A DNA stretch of 64,000 nucleotides from Acinetobacter sp. C26M. Lineage in GTDB: Bacteria > Pseudomonadota > Gammaproteobacteria > Pseudomonadales > Moraxellaceae. Below, in pieces: positions 45,994 through 56,100 of this stretch (within the stretch, counting starts at the first letter, position 1; each line of letters begins with the position of its first letter). A model generated the notes under the pieces. The model was not told where the DNA came from. It saw nothing but the letters and a program-made list of their open reading frames with translations, and did no database searches. The position numbers and the translations under genes are program-made. The stretch is from assembly GCF_023702675.1 (NCBI RefSeq), contig NZ_CP098478.1, forward strand, positions 2,728,001-2,792,000, read 5' to 3'.

Positions 45994-47238
45994 TTATGCA
46001 GACTTACGTGAATTGACACGACCTTTTACCACCGCTTTGATATTCCCTTTCGCATAGTTCAAGAATACCAACAGTGGTGATAATTTTGGATTCGGCTTTT
46101 TACCCTGCCCAATGGCTTTAAACTGTGCTGCATACCAAATAATTTCCATAATTGCCATTTTATCGACAAATGGAATTCCTGTTTTAATTTGATTCACTGC
46201 ATAACGAACATCATGCCCTGCGATTAAACGATCTGTTAAATCAACTTCAACTGCCAATGGACGTGCAATTCCAATAAAATCACATGCACCACTTTGCAAT
46301 GCAGCATTCATTCCTTCTACAGTACGGAAACCGCCTGTTACCATCAATTTACAAGCAACATGTTGGCGAATTTTTTCTGCGAATTCCAAGAAGTAAGCTT
46401 CACGTGCAATGGTACTGGCTTTACGTGACTCTGCTTTTGCACCAGCCATTGCAGGGGCTTCATAGGTTCCCCCAGAAATTTCGATAATATCGATTCCAGC
46501 AGCATCAATCGCTTTGAACACGGTAATGACATCTTCTTCTGTGATCCCGCCACGCTGAAAATCTGCCGAGTTCAGTTTCACCGAAATAATGAAGTTTTCA
46601 GAAGTTGCATCGCGTACCGCCTGATAAGCATCGATCAAGAAACGCATACGATTCTCTATCGAACCACCCCATTGATCCGTGCGCTTATTGGTCAATGGCG
46701 ATAGAAACTGGCTAATCAGATAACCGTGTGCGCCATGCAGTTGTACGCCTTCAAAACCCGCCTTTTCACATACCGCCGCAGCTGTCGCAAAACGCTGGAT
46801 AATATCTAAAATTTCTTCGTGTTTAAGCTCGCGTGGCGTACCAAACATTGCTGCAAGCATTGGGCTAAAAGGCACGGCTGAAGGTGCAACCGTTTCCTTA
46901 TTTAGGCCTTTTGGACATTGGCGACCAGGATGTGACAACTGAATCAATTGCACCATGCCATGTTTCTTACCCACAGCAGCCCATTGCTTTAATTTTTCCA
47001 GATCACGCTCGGTTTCAATTGCGACCACACCTGGTTCATTTTTAGCGCCTACATTTACCATTACGTTTCCTGTAATGGCACAACCCAGACCACCTTTTGC
47101 CCACGCTTCATATAAACCGATCAATAGATCATTGGGTTGTCCTGCATCATTCGCGAGTGCTTCGCTCATTGCCCCTTTGATAATACGGTTTTTAAATGTA
47201 GTGTTACGAATCTGGATACTGTCTGCAATCTGACTCAT
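45994..47238 (-). CDS. Old yellow enzyme-type NADH:flavin oxidoreductase
   Basis: A 414-residue FMN-dependent TIM-barrel oxidoreductase related to OYE and to the N-terminal half of 2,4-dienoyl-CoA reductase. Visible blocks are FKNRIIKGAMSEALA near residue 15, QLSHPGRQCP near 97, FEGVQLHGAHGYLISQFLSP near 163 (catalytic H/H-G-Y), TNKRTDQWGGSIENRMRF and the phosphate-binding VTGGFRT...DFIGIARPL. It would reduce activated C=C bonds with NAD(P)H; the substrate is unknown. ATG 47238 has GAGG 6 nt upstream. A 22-bp palindrome 16 nt before the start codon is a likely operator. Confidence 0.9.
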   Translation of the reverse strand: MSQIADSIQIRNTTFKNRIIKGAMSEALANDAGQPNDLLIGLYEAWAKGGLGCAITGNVMVNVGAKNEPGVVAIETERDLEKLKQWAAVGKKHGMVQLIQLSHPGRQCPKGLNKETVAPSAVPFSPMLAAMFGTPRELKHEEILDIIQRFATAAAVCEKAGFEGVQLHGAHGYLISQFLSPLTNKRTDQWGGSIENRMRFLIDAYQAVRDATSENFIISVKLNSADFQRGGITEEDVITVFKAIDAAGIDIIEISGGTYEAPAMAGAKAESRKASTIAREAYFLEFAEKIRQHVACKLMVTGGFRTVEGMNAALQSGACDFIGIARPLAVEVDLTDRLIAGHDVRYAVNQIKTGIPFVDKMAIMEIIWYAAQFKAIGQGKKPNPKLSPLLVFLNYAKGNIKAVVKGRVNSRKSA

Positions 47239-47253
47239 GGTCATCCTCTGCTC

Positions 47254-47275
47254 AATTAGAGTATTTACTCTAATT
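47254..47275. promoter_or_regulatory. Palindromic operator candidate of OYE gene
   Basis: AATTAGAGTA-TT-TACTCTAATT-type dyad: ten bases on each side match with only the central pair unpaired. Its size and position close to the start suit a TetR- or MarR-type repressor. No such regulator gene is adjacent. Confidence 0.6.
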
Positions 47276-47348
47276 TAATCTGATTATTGTTACTGTCAAG
47301 CATTCTTCCGATGAACTGACAATAGCATATGTCAATTTAATTACAATG

Positions 47349-48947
47349 CTAATATTCGCTAGCTGAAATAAGCTGACGAGTATACTCAGTCTGAGGCTGG
47401 CTAAATAAAAGTGCTGTGGCTTGATATTCCAAGGCTTTGCCTTGATGCATCACCAAAACTTTTTGGCACAGTGCTTTAATGACTTGTAAGTCATGACTGA
47501 TAAAGATATAGCTGATGTGTTCTTGCTGCTGCAAACGACGTAACAATTGAATGATAGCCAATTGTGTTGTTCGATCCAAGGCGGAAGTCGGTTCATCCAA
47601 GATTAATAGCTTGGGTTTGAGTACCAATGCTCTTGCAAGTGCCACACGTTGCCGTTGCCCACCAGAAAGCTGATGCGGATACTTCTCTTTATCCGCTAAA
47701 GATAATTCGACTTTTGCCAAAACTGCGTCAACTTCAGCATCGCACTGCTGCTTTGAAATGGGTTGAAGACAAAGCCCTTCTGCAATGATCTGTTCAACGG
47801 ACATTCGAGGATTCAGGCTACCAAAAGGATCCTGAAACACAATCTGAAAATCACGTCGAAGTGGTCGAAGCTGTTTTTGAGTCAACAAGTTTAAATCTTG
47901 TGCCTGAAAATGAATTTGACCTTCACTGCTGATCAGTCTAGCGATCGCTAAGGCCAACGATGATTTACCTGAACCACTTTCTCCAACGATACCTAAAGCC
48001 TCTCCCTGAGACAGGTTAAACTGGATGGATTCTGCTGCAGTCTTATAGCTTTTAATTTGATTGAATAAACCATGCTTAAGCGGATATTTTACGTTGACGT
48101 CATTTAATTCAAGCAAGGTTTGCGTCGGCTGTATCGCCAAAGCTTGTCCAAAATCATGATGAAGCAGATTTTTTGTATATGAGGTTTGGGGATGAAAATA
48201 TATTTCCGCAGTAGCCCCCTGTTCTTCAACACGCCCTTGATTCAGTACCACGACATGATCTGCATAATGCTTGACCAAATTTAGATCGTGACTAATTAAA
48301 ATAATCGCCATCTTTCGTTGCAGTTGTAACTCTTTTAATAGCGTTAAAATTTGTGCTTGCAACACGACATCTAAAGCTGTGGTTGGTTCATCAGCAATCA
48401 AAATTTCTGCTTCTAAAGCCAAAGCCATTGCTAACATGACCCGTTGCCTTTGCCCACCAGACAACTCATGTGGATAGCATTGCAGAATACGAGCTGGATC
48501 ATCTATGTGAACATCCTGCAATAGCCCCACACACCTTTTTCGAATCTCAGTCTTTGCAATACCAAGTCGTATTAGACTTTCGCTCAACATCTGCTCTACT
48601 TTGTGCAAAGGATTTAAAGCCGTCATCGGTTCTTGAAAAATCATGGCTATGCGTTTGCCACGTATCTGCTGTAACTGGATCTGGCTCAAAGCCAGCAAGT
48701 TTTCTCCATTTAGTTCCACTTTGCCTTGTACTGTAAAATGTTCAGGCAACACACCCAGTAAAGCCAATGCACTAATAGTTTTACCAGAGCCACTCTCACC
48801 AATAATCGCAACTGTCTGCTCTGGATATAAATCAAAGCTTAAACTCTCGACTAAACCATGTCCTGATTCATTGCGAATACTCAGTTGCTGAACCCTTAAT
48901 AACGGTGATTGATCAAGTTGTTTATCGTCTTGGGTCAAATGCATCAC
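47349..48947 (-). CDS. yejF: Peptide ABC transporter ATPase, two fused NBDs
   Basis: A 532-residue protein with two complete ABC domains, as in YejF. Walker A GESGSGKT (about residue 52) and GESGSGKS (about 325), signatures LSGGQRQRVMLAMAL and LSGGQRQRVALARAL, and Walker B LIADEPTTALD and LILDEPTSALD are all intact, so both sites look active. It powers import of peptides through YejB/YejE. The start is GTG 48947 or ATG 48944, both served by GGGGAGG; it overlaps yejE by about 25 nt, so translation is coupled. Last gene of the set. Confidence 0.94.
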   Translation of the reverse strand: MMHLTQDDKQLDQSPLLRVQQLSIRNESGHGLVESLSFDLYPEQTVAIIGESGSGKTISALALLGVLPEHFTVQGKVELNGENLLALSQIQLQQIRGKRIAMIFQEPMTALNPLHKVEQMLSESLIRLGIAKTEIRKRCVGLLQDVHIDDPARILQCYPHELSGGQRQRVMLAMALALEAEILIADEPTTALDVVLQAQILTLLKELQLQRKMAIILISHDLNLVKHYADHVVVLNQGRVEEQGATAEIYFHPQTSYTKNLLHHDFGQALAIQPTQTLLELNDVNVKYPLKHGLFNQIKSYKTAAESIQFNLSQGEALGIVGESGSGKSSLALAIARLISSEGQIHFQAQDLNLLTQKQLRPLRRDFQIVFQDPFGSLNPRMSVEQIIAEGLCLQPISKQQCDAEVDAVLAKVELSLADKEKYPHQLSGGQRQRVALARALVLKPKLLILDEPTSALDRTTQLAIIQLLRRLQQQEHISYIFISHDLQVIKALCQKVLVMHQGKALEYQATALLFSQPQTEYTRQLISASEY

Positions 48948-49932
48948 GTGCAGCCTCCCCGATATAAATCAATAAAGAAAGCACAATTGCCAAAGTGAAA
49001 AAGCCAGACAGCACTAACCACGGTGCATCTAGGTTATTTTTGCCTTGTAATAATAATTCACCCAATGATGCAGCATCTGGCGGTAAGCCATAACCTAAGA
49101 AATCCAGTGCAGTTAAGGCAATAATATTGGCGGTCAACATAAAAGGAATCTGTGACAAACTTGAACTGAGTGCATTCGGTAAAATGTGCTTAAAGATAAT
49201 TTTATGATCCGTTACTCCCAATGCTTGCGCTGCACAGACATAATCAAAATTACGCGCACGCAAGAACTCTGCACGTACTAGCCCAACTAGCTCAGTCCAA
49301 CCAAATAGCAACATGATCAAAAATAGCCAATAAATGCTGGGGCTAAACATACTCACCAAGATCATGACAATGAACAACATCGGCAAGCCACCCCAGACCT
49401 CAAGAATCCGCTGCCCGATTAAATCAATCCAACCGCCATAATAGCCCTGAATTGCCCCAACCATGATGCCAATGACTGCAGAACATAGAGTTAGGGCAAA
49501 CCCAAATAAAAGAGAAATACGCAGACCATACAGGATTCGAGCAAACACATCTCGACCTTGATCATCAGTTCCAAGCCAATTTTGCGAACTTGGTGCTGAA
49601 GGCACAGGCACTGCCAATGATAGATTTGGCGTCTGGTAAGCAAAAGCGACTGGTGGAGATATCATCCAGCCCTGTTTTTGAATCAGCTGCTTTACCGCAG
49701 GATCTTGATAATCGGTTGCTGTCTCAAAGCTACCACCAAAAGTGGTTTCTGGATAATCGTTCAGGATTGGAAAATACAAGGACTGCTGATAACGAACCAA
49801 CAATGGCTTGTCATTGGCAATCAATTCGGCAAATAACGATAACACCAAAATGATTAAAAATAGAACAAAACAACGAAATCCTAATTTGTTCTGTTTAAAG
49901 CGAACAAAACGTGCGCGCATCAAAGGGGACAT
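48922..49932 (-). CDS. yejE: Peptide ABC transporter permease YejE
   Basis: A 336-residue inner-membrane permease of the DppC/OppC type. It has an N-terminal helix, a periplasmic segment of about 100 residues, a GTDDQGRDVFARILYGLRIS motif near residue 118 and five further helices, with the EAA loop (AAQALGVTDHKIIFKHILPN near 240) that contacts the ATPase. The periplasmic segment (QKQGWMISPPVAFAYQTPN-like) is characteristic of YejE. The start codon overlaps the yejB stop (TAATG). Confidence 0.93.
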   Translation of the reverse strand: MSPLMRARFVRFKQNKLGFRCFVLFLIILVLSLFAELIANDKPLLVRYQQSLYFPILNDYPETTFGGSFETATDYQDPAVKQLIQKQGWMISPPVAFAYQTPNLSLAVPVPSAPSSQNWLGTDDQGRDVFARILYGLRISLLFGFALTLCSAVIGIMVGAIQGYYGGWIDLIGQRILEVWGGLPMLFIVMILVSMFSPSIYWLFLIMLLFGWTELVGLVRAEFLRARNFDYVCAAQALGVTDHKIIFKHILPNALSSSLSQIPFMLTANIIALTALDFLGYGLPPDAASLGELLLQGKNNLDAPWLVLSGFFTLAIVLSLLIYIGEAARDAFDPRR

Positions 49933-51002
49933 TATTTTCCACCTCTTGACTCAAAATCAATGCGTGGGTCAATCACTTGATAGAGTACATCGCCGATTAA
50001 ACGCAATATCATCCCAAATAAGGTAAATAAAAATAAAGTCCCGAAAATCACAGGATAATCACGCTGGGTAATTGCCTCAAAACCCAATAGACCAATCCCA
50101 TCTAAATTAAAAATGATTTCAATAAATAAATTACCGACAAAGAAAATACCGACCAAAGCTTCAGGTAAAGCGGCCACAACCACTAAAATTGCATTGCGAA
50201 AGACGTGCCCATAAAGGATCTGATTGTCATTCAGTCCTTTTGATCTTGCAGTCAGTACATAAGGCTTTTGCAACTCTTCAACAAATGAATACTTCGTTAA
50301 ATAAGTCAGTGCTGCAAAACTGCCCAATACCATACTGAGGATCGGCAAACACATATGCCATAGATAATCTTGTACTTTTGCCCATAGGCTCAATTGAGCA
50401 AAATTCTCAGAAACCAAACCTTGTAAGGGAAACCACTGCAAATAACTACCCCCTGCAAAAAAAACAATCAACACAATGGCAAACACAAAAGATGGAATAG
50501 CATAACTCACGGCTAATAGCAGAGAGGTAGATTGATCAAACAGTAAGCCATTATTTTTGGCCTTTTTAATACCCAGCGGGATTGCGATCAGATAGATCAG
50601 GAAGGTGCTCCACAGACCCAAAGACAGCGTAACAGGAAGCTTTTCGTATAACAGTTGGGTTACAGGTTTATCTTTAAAAAAACTGCTACCAAAATCCAGA
50701 TGCATATAACCTTTGAGCATGAGCCAGAAACGTTCAGCGGCAGGACGATCAAAACCATACTGGGCTTTGATTTTTTCAATCATTTCTGGACTTAAGCCAC
50801 GAGCACCTTCATATTGCGCCAAAGTGGTCAAACCTGAGGGCGCACTGTTGCCTACCCCTAAGCCTTGCGCATTTTGGATTTGCTGAATCGCTTGTTCGAC
50901 AGGTCCGCCTGGGGCAATTTGCACAATACAAAAATTAATCAATAAAATGAGAAATAATGTCGGGATCATCAATAACATTCTTTTTAGAATATAGTGAACC
51001 AT
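49932..51002 (-). CDS. yejB: Peptide ABC transporter permease YejB
   Basis: A 356-residue permease of the DppB/OppB type and partner of YejE. The first helix (LLMIPTLFLILLINFCIVQI) is followed by QIAPGGPVEQAIQ and a periplasmic stretch that includes ARGLSPEMIEKIKAQYGFDR, typical of YejB; the EAA loop is VLTARSKGLNDNQILYGHVF near residue 250. About six membrane helices are present. It starts the yejBEF block; the solute-binding gene lies 295 nt upstream with an inverted-repeat element between them. Confidence 0.93.
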   Translation of the reverse strand: MVHYILKRMLLMIPTLFLILLINFCIVQIAPGGPVEQAIQQIQNAQGLGVGNSAPSGLTTLAQYEGARGLSPEMIEKIKAQYGFDRPAAERFWLMLKGYMHLDFGSSFFKDKPVTQLLYEKLPVTLSLGLWSTFLIYLIAIPLGIKKAKNNGLLFDQSTSLLLAVSYAIPSFVFAIVLIVFFAGGSYLQWFPLQGLVSENFAQLSLWAKVQDYLWHMCLPILSMVLGSFAALTYLTKYSFVEELQKPYVLTARSKGLNDNQILYGHVFRNAILVVVAALPEALVGIFFVGNLFIEIIFNLDGIGLLGFEAITQRDYPVIFGTLFLFTLFGMILRLIGDVLYQVIDPRIDFESRGGK

Positions 51003-51074
51003 TGAAATCGAACCCTTATTAATTTATTTACTAAGTTTTTATGAAATCTAACATGAGATAAAATACGCGGAAAC

Positions 51075-51162
51075 GTCATCCACAACCTGCGTGTTTTAAC
51101 AAGATAATGTTTTTGCGAAATAATAAAAGAGGTCCAATAAGTAAACAGGTTTTGTGGATGAC
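51075..51162. repeat. MITE-like inverted-repeat element between yejA and yejB
   Basis: GTCATCCACAACCTG (51075-51089) is repeated in inverse form as CAGGTTTTGTGGATGAC (51146-51162, two extra T), enclosing 56 AT-rich bases; no reading frame inside. Such short elements with terminal inverted repeats are typical of non-autonomous mobile or REP-like sequences. Confidence 0.6.
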
Positions 51163-51172
51163 AATGCCTTGG

Positions 51173-51198
51173 GTTACTTTGGGCGAAACCAAAGTAAC
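51173..51198. repeat. Perfect hairpin next to the inverted-repeat element
   Basis: GTTACTTTGG / CCAAAGTAAC, a perfect 10-bp stem with a GCGAAA loop, no T-run, 11 nt from the preceding element. It is probably part of the same repeated unit and could stabilise mRNA ends or act as a protein-binding site. Confidence 0.6.
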
Positions 51199-51297
51199 TC
51201 CAGCTGAAAGCTTATCCTGAAATTAAGATGAGAACTCGCTAAGACTCCGTTATATTAATCTAACGACTTCATCAAAGGCTAGTCACAACCATTCTAA

Positions 51298-53139
51298 TTA
51301 ATGCTTTTGTATAGACTGCTCTTGTTTCTTAGCCTTATCTGCATCCACCCACCAATACTCCCATCCTACCGAAAGTTTTGGCTTAACCGAAGGCTGCTGA
51401 TAAATATCCCAATAGGCAAACCAACGCTCAGGCTTCCCATAAGTCAAAATTTGGTAATATCCTCCACGCAATAAACGATCGAGCACACGCGTGTACAACA
51501 CCACCTCTTCGCGTGTTTTTGCTGCCACAATTTTCGCGATCATCTGATCAATCGCAGGATTCTTGATCCCTGAATAATTATAATTGCCCGTCTCATCTGC
51601 TGCTGCACTTCCCCAGAATTGGGCTTGTTCTTTGCCTGGGGTTAAAGTTTGGGGCAATTTCAACACCATCATATCAAAATCTTGATGACGAATCCGTTCC
51701 ATATATTGCGGCACATCCACTTGCCGTAACTGAACCTGAATGCCTAAGCGCTTCAGATTCCGCACAAAAGGCATTAACTCACGCTGTGGGTTTTCCTGTT
51801 GCATCAATATTTCAATTCGAATGGCTTTACCCGTCCGATCATATAATTGACCATTACGAATTAGATATCCAGCATCTTTTAAAATGTGTTGTGCGGTCAA
51901 TAAATTCTGCCGATTGAACCCACTGCCATCAGAAACAGGATAGTGCCAATCAGCCAAAATGCCTTGTCGCATCACTGGATTGAATTGGGCCAAATATGGC
52001 TTTAATACATTTAATTCAGCAGCACTCGGACGACCAGTTGCAGCCAAATCAGTATTATCAAAGTAACTTTGTAAACGACGATTTTGATTAAAGAACAGTG
52101 CCTTATTTTGCCATTCAAAATCATAAGCATAGGTTAATGCCTGACGCAGATAAATATCATTGAGGGGCGCACGGCGGATATTAAACACCAAGCTTTGAAT
52201 ATCTAGAGGAGTACCTAACTGCGCTTTGTACTTTTTGACTAAACCTAATTTAGCTGCTGGAAAATTATAGGCTGTGACCCAATTACGGATATTTTTTTCT
52301 TCGTATAAATTGAATTGTCGAGATTTAAATCCTTCAAAACTCACATCTAAATTTCGATAATACACATATTTCAGTCGATCAAAATTATAGCGACCTTTGT
52401 TTACTGGCAAATCTTTGCCCCAATAGTTTGGACTGCGCTTATAGCTAATACTACGCCCTGCATCTATACGGTCCACCACATAAGGACCTGAACCGACAAT
52501 CGGTTGAAGGGTGACACGACCAAAGTCCTTGTTTTTCCAATCCAATTTTGAGTAGATCGGCAGGCTCGCCACAATTAGTGGCATTTCCACATTGTTATTA
52601 GACTTAAAAATAAATTTGATTTGGTATTTAGATAACACCTCTGTTTTAGCCAAATCAGATAAATACATTTGAAAGCCTAAATTGGCTTTGGTCTGATAGG
52701 TATCGAAGGTAAATTTCACATCTTCGGCAGTTACAGGCTGACCATTATTAAATCGTGCTTGTGGATTCAAGTGGAAGGTAACCGATTGCAAATGATCAGG
52801 ATCATAACTGACCTTTTCTGCAAGCAGCGGATACATCACACGCGGCTCGTCCAGCGAACGATCCATTAAACTATCAAACAGATAATTCACACCTTCTGTT
52901 GAACTACCCTTGCCATTCATGCTGTTTAAATTATCAAATGTCCCCAAACTCGATTGGCTCAGCACACCACCCTTCGGTGCATTCGCATTGGCATAAGGCA
53001 TCACCTTAAGCTGAGTATATTTAGGTTGCACATGCATCGCCAAATACGGCGTGGTTTGTATTGCTGCAAATGCAACAGGAACAAAAAGGCTTAGTCCCAT
53101 ATAGAGACTAAGCCTTTTTATGAACAACGTTTGAATCAT
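51298..53139 (-). CDS. yejA: Extracellular solute-binding protein, YejA type
   Basis: A 613-residue periplasmic peptide-binding protein (family 5 SBP). The signal peptide MIQTLFIKRLSLYMGLSLFV...AFA is followed by NANAPKGGVLSQSSLGTFD, an early YejA hallmark, TFHLNPQARFNNGQPVTAEDV near residue 120 and ILKDAGYLIRNGQLYDRTGK near 425. YejA-type proteins bind oligopeptides, microcin C or murein peptides. It begins 6 nt after mltD. Unusually, a perfect terminator hairpin lies within its signal-peptide codons (53083-53119). The permease genes follow after 295 nt. Confidence 0.92.
   Translation of the reverse strand: MIQTLFIKRLSLYMGLSLFVPVAFAAIQTTPYLAMHVQPKYTQLKVMPYANANAPKGGVLSQSSLGTFDNLNSMNGKGSSTEGVNYLFDSLMDRSLDEPRVMYPLLAEKVSYDPDHLQSVTFHLNPQARFNNGQPVTAEDVKFTFDTYQTKANLGFQMYLSDLAKTEVLSKYQIKFIFKSNNNVEMPLIVASLPIYSKLDWKNKDFGRVTLQPIVGSGPYVVDRIDAGRSISYKRSPNYWGKDLPVNKGRYNFDRLKYVYYRNLDVSFEGFKSRQFNLYEEKNIRNWVTAYNFPAAKLGLVKKYKAQLGTPLDIQSLVFNIRRAPLNDIYLRQALTYAYDFEWQNKALFFNQNRRLQSYFDNTDLAATGRPSAAELNVLKPYLAQFNPVMRQGILADWHYPVSDGSGFNRQNLLTAQHILKDAGYLIRNGQLYDRTGKAIRIEILMQQENPQRELMPFVRNLKRLGIQVQLRQVDVPQYMERIRHQDFDMMVLKLPQTLTPGKEQAQFWGSAAADETGNYNYSGIKNPAIDQMIAKIVAAKTREEVVLYTRVLDRLLRGGYYQILTYGKPERWFAYWDIYQQPSVKPKLSVGWEYWWVDADKAKKQEQSIQKH
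53083..53119 (-). terminator. Intrinsic terminator inside the start of yejA
   Basis: A perfect 14-bp stem AAAAAGGCTTAGTC / GACTAAGCCTTTTT with a 9-nt loop. On the minus strand it ends in T5 and lies 27-63 nt after the mltD stop, but codons 7-19 of yejA run through it. It can act as the mltD terminator or as an attenuator for yejA. Confidence 0.8.
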
Positions 53140-53145
53140 CTGTAA

Positions 53146-56100
53146 TTACAAGTTAGGCACTTTAATCACATCACCAATACGTAACTGGGTACTTGGTGTT
53201 AAATCATTCATTTCTGCCAGCGCACCTGTATCTAAACCATAGCGACTAGCCAAACCAATCAACGTATCGCCACGTTTTACTTTGTATTCACTCACTGTTT
53301 TAGGAACTGAAATACTTTGACCACGTTGCAGGCTTGCATTGGCTTTCAGATCATTTAACTCAGCCAGTTCACGACCAGACATCCCCAAACGATTAGCAAT
53401 ACTATTCAAAGACTCACCTGCTTTGACACTATATCTTTCAGTATTACGGCTTGGTGCTGATGTTTTTGGTGTTGTTTTGCTGTTGTCTACCTTTGCGGTT
53501 TCAGCTTTCGGCAAATCACCTGTCAATTTAAGCTTTTGACCAATACGAACATTACTGCCACGCGTTAAACCATTTAAACCAGCAATATAATCGAGCTGTA
53601 AATTATGACGACTCGCAATATTACCTAAAGTATCACCAGATTTAACCGTATAAACATCAGGTGTAGTTTCTTCTCTCGATTTGCTCGTATTGCTTACAGT
53701 GGTTTTTGTAGGCACATCACCCGTCAGTTTCAGACGTTGACCAACACGTACACCTGAGGTTCTTTCCAAGCCATTTAGATCAGCAACATAGCTCAGTTGA
53801 AGATTGTACTTAGCTGCAATCGCATTCAAGCTATCACCCGACTGCACGACATATTGATCAGGTACAGTTGAACCTGCTGGAATCTTTAAACTTTGGCCTA
53901 AACGTACACCACTATTCGCCTTTAAATTGTTCAGCTCAGCCAACTCGCTCAAGCTAATTTTCGACTTGGTCGCAATACTTGATAAGGTATCGCCACGCTG
54001 TACAGTATAACTTTCAGTTTTATAGTTGGTCGCTGCACTTACATTTTCGTATTTAACATTGGTCTTCGTTGGCTCAGGTGTTTCTTGAGTCTGAGAAACT
54101 TCATGTAATGGCACATTAATTTTCTGTCCAACGAATAAGCTGCTGCTCGCAGTTAAACCAGAGGTCAAATCAGCCAACTCCTGATTAGATAACGCATAGC
54201 GATCGGCAATCAGCTTTAAATATTCGCCACGCTTCACCGTATAGGATTTGGTTGCAACTTTTTGAGTCGTTGTAGCCTTACTGTCAGTCGCACGCACTGT
54301 CTGCTGAGTTGTACGAGTGTTATTCTTTGGCTCGATCAATGTTAATTTTTGCCCAACAAACAAACCATCTGTCACAGACAAATTATTATAATCAGCTAAC
54401 TGTTTCAGACTTAAATCAAAGCGTGAAGCCAAATTAGTTAAGCTATCACCCGACTGCACGACATAACTCTCTGGCTTTTCGGCAGCTTTAGGCGCTTCTG
54501 GTTTGGCATCATATAAATATAAACTCGCACCCACAAACAATGTACCATTTGGATCAATCTGGTTCCACTTAGCAACATCACGCCAGTTCACGCCATTTTT
54601 TTGCGCAATCACAGCTAAGGTATCGCCAGGCTGTACCACATAGGTGCTGCGCTTGCCTTTCGGTGCAACAACGACAACATCCGTATCGGTTTTAATGTAT
54701 GGCTTGCCTTGGTTGCGTTTAGCATCTTCACTGTTTGCAGTCGCAGTATCTTCAACCAAATTTTTTGGATAAGAGAAACCTCGGCTCACTTCTTGACCTT
54801 TTTCATCGGCAACCGATTGACTGGTTTGAATCGCAGTCAATTTAATTTTGCCATCGAATGGATCAACAATTTCTGTGCCTTTTGGTGCAATCGCCTTAAT
54901 TTCTGCGACAACCTGATCTTTCTCAGCTTGAGTCGCTTGTGGCTCTAGGACTTGTGCAACAGTTTCTTTTTTACCTTCCTCTCTAATTGCAGCGGTAATT
55001 TGCTCACGCTCTTTAGATGAGATCGGTGGCTCAATTTTTACTGGTTTAACATTCGCAGCAGGCGTAATTGCAACAGGGATACGTGGTGCACTTGGCACAT
55101 CAGCTCCTGCAGCAAATGAAGCCAATGCATCTGAACCTCTAGGTGTATTGACTTTACTGGTACTGATTGAAGACGTTGTTGGGCGTGTTGTATTACTTGC
55201 CGTTAAGTTGGGTGGCGTCGATGTCGTAATAGTCTGTCCACTAGTAGTCGTTGTACGAATCGTCGTTGAACTATTCAACGGACTATTATTCATCGCAGGT
55301 GGGGTTTTATTGCTTGCCCAGAATCCACCAGAGTTGACCTTACCAGAACGTAATTTTGCATCAATCGAAGGACTCAAATCCGCTGGGATTAGAATCCGCA
55401 TTGGGCTCATTGGATCAACCATTTCACCACGATATGCTGGATTTAAGGCATACAGCTCAGCTCGGCTTAAACCTGTAATCGATGCAATCTGATTGAGTTC
55501 CATTGGCGCAGCTAGACTCACTTCTCGGAAGTGAGGACGGTTTGCAATTGGTGGTAGACTCACACCATAAGCACTTGGGTTTTTAATAATTTGTGCAACT
55601 GCTAAGAAACGTGGAACATAGTTCATGGTTTCTTGTGGCAGTTTCAATGACCAATAATCTGTTGGTAAACCTGCCGCACGGTTGCGGTTAATCGCCTGTT
55701 GAATACGACCCGGTCCCGCATTATATGCTGCTAATGCCAGTTCCCATGAACCAAACTGGTTATATAAGCTACCAAAGAATTCATACGCTGCACGTGTCGA
55801 TTCGACGACATCACGACGGCCATCATACAGGCTAGTTTGCTGTAAGCCATAAATTCGACCGGTACTTGGAATGAACTGCCACAGACCAGCAGCAGCTGCA
55901 CTACTTGTTGCTGCTGGGTCATACGAACTTTCGATAATCGGCAGCAACGCTAATTCTGTTGGCATGCCACGACGTTCAGCTTCTTTTACTGTGTGATATA
56001 AATAACGGCTGGCACGCGCGCTTAAACGATCTAAATAGGGTTGACGAGAAATAAACCAGCTACGTTGTGCTTCAATTCGAGAATCCCAATGGTTCAAGTC

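Noticed and set aside
53146..54660. Regular repeats that could suggest a CRISPR or tandem DNA repeat
   Set aside because: The periodicity comes from LysM domains of about 60-80 codons, diverged at DNA level and fully in frame; no spacers exist.
55148..55492. 114-residue frame antisense to mltD
   Set aside because: It is the reverse of the Ser/Thr-rich linker; low complexity and no start signal.
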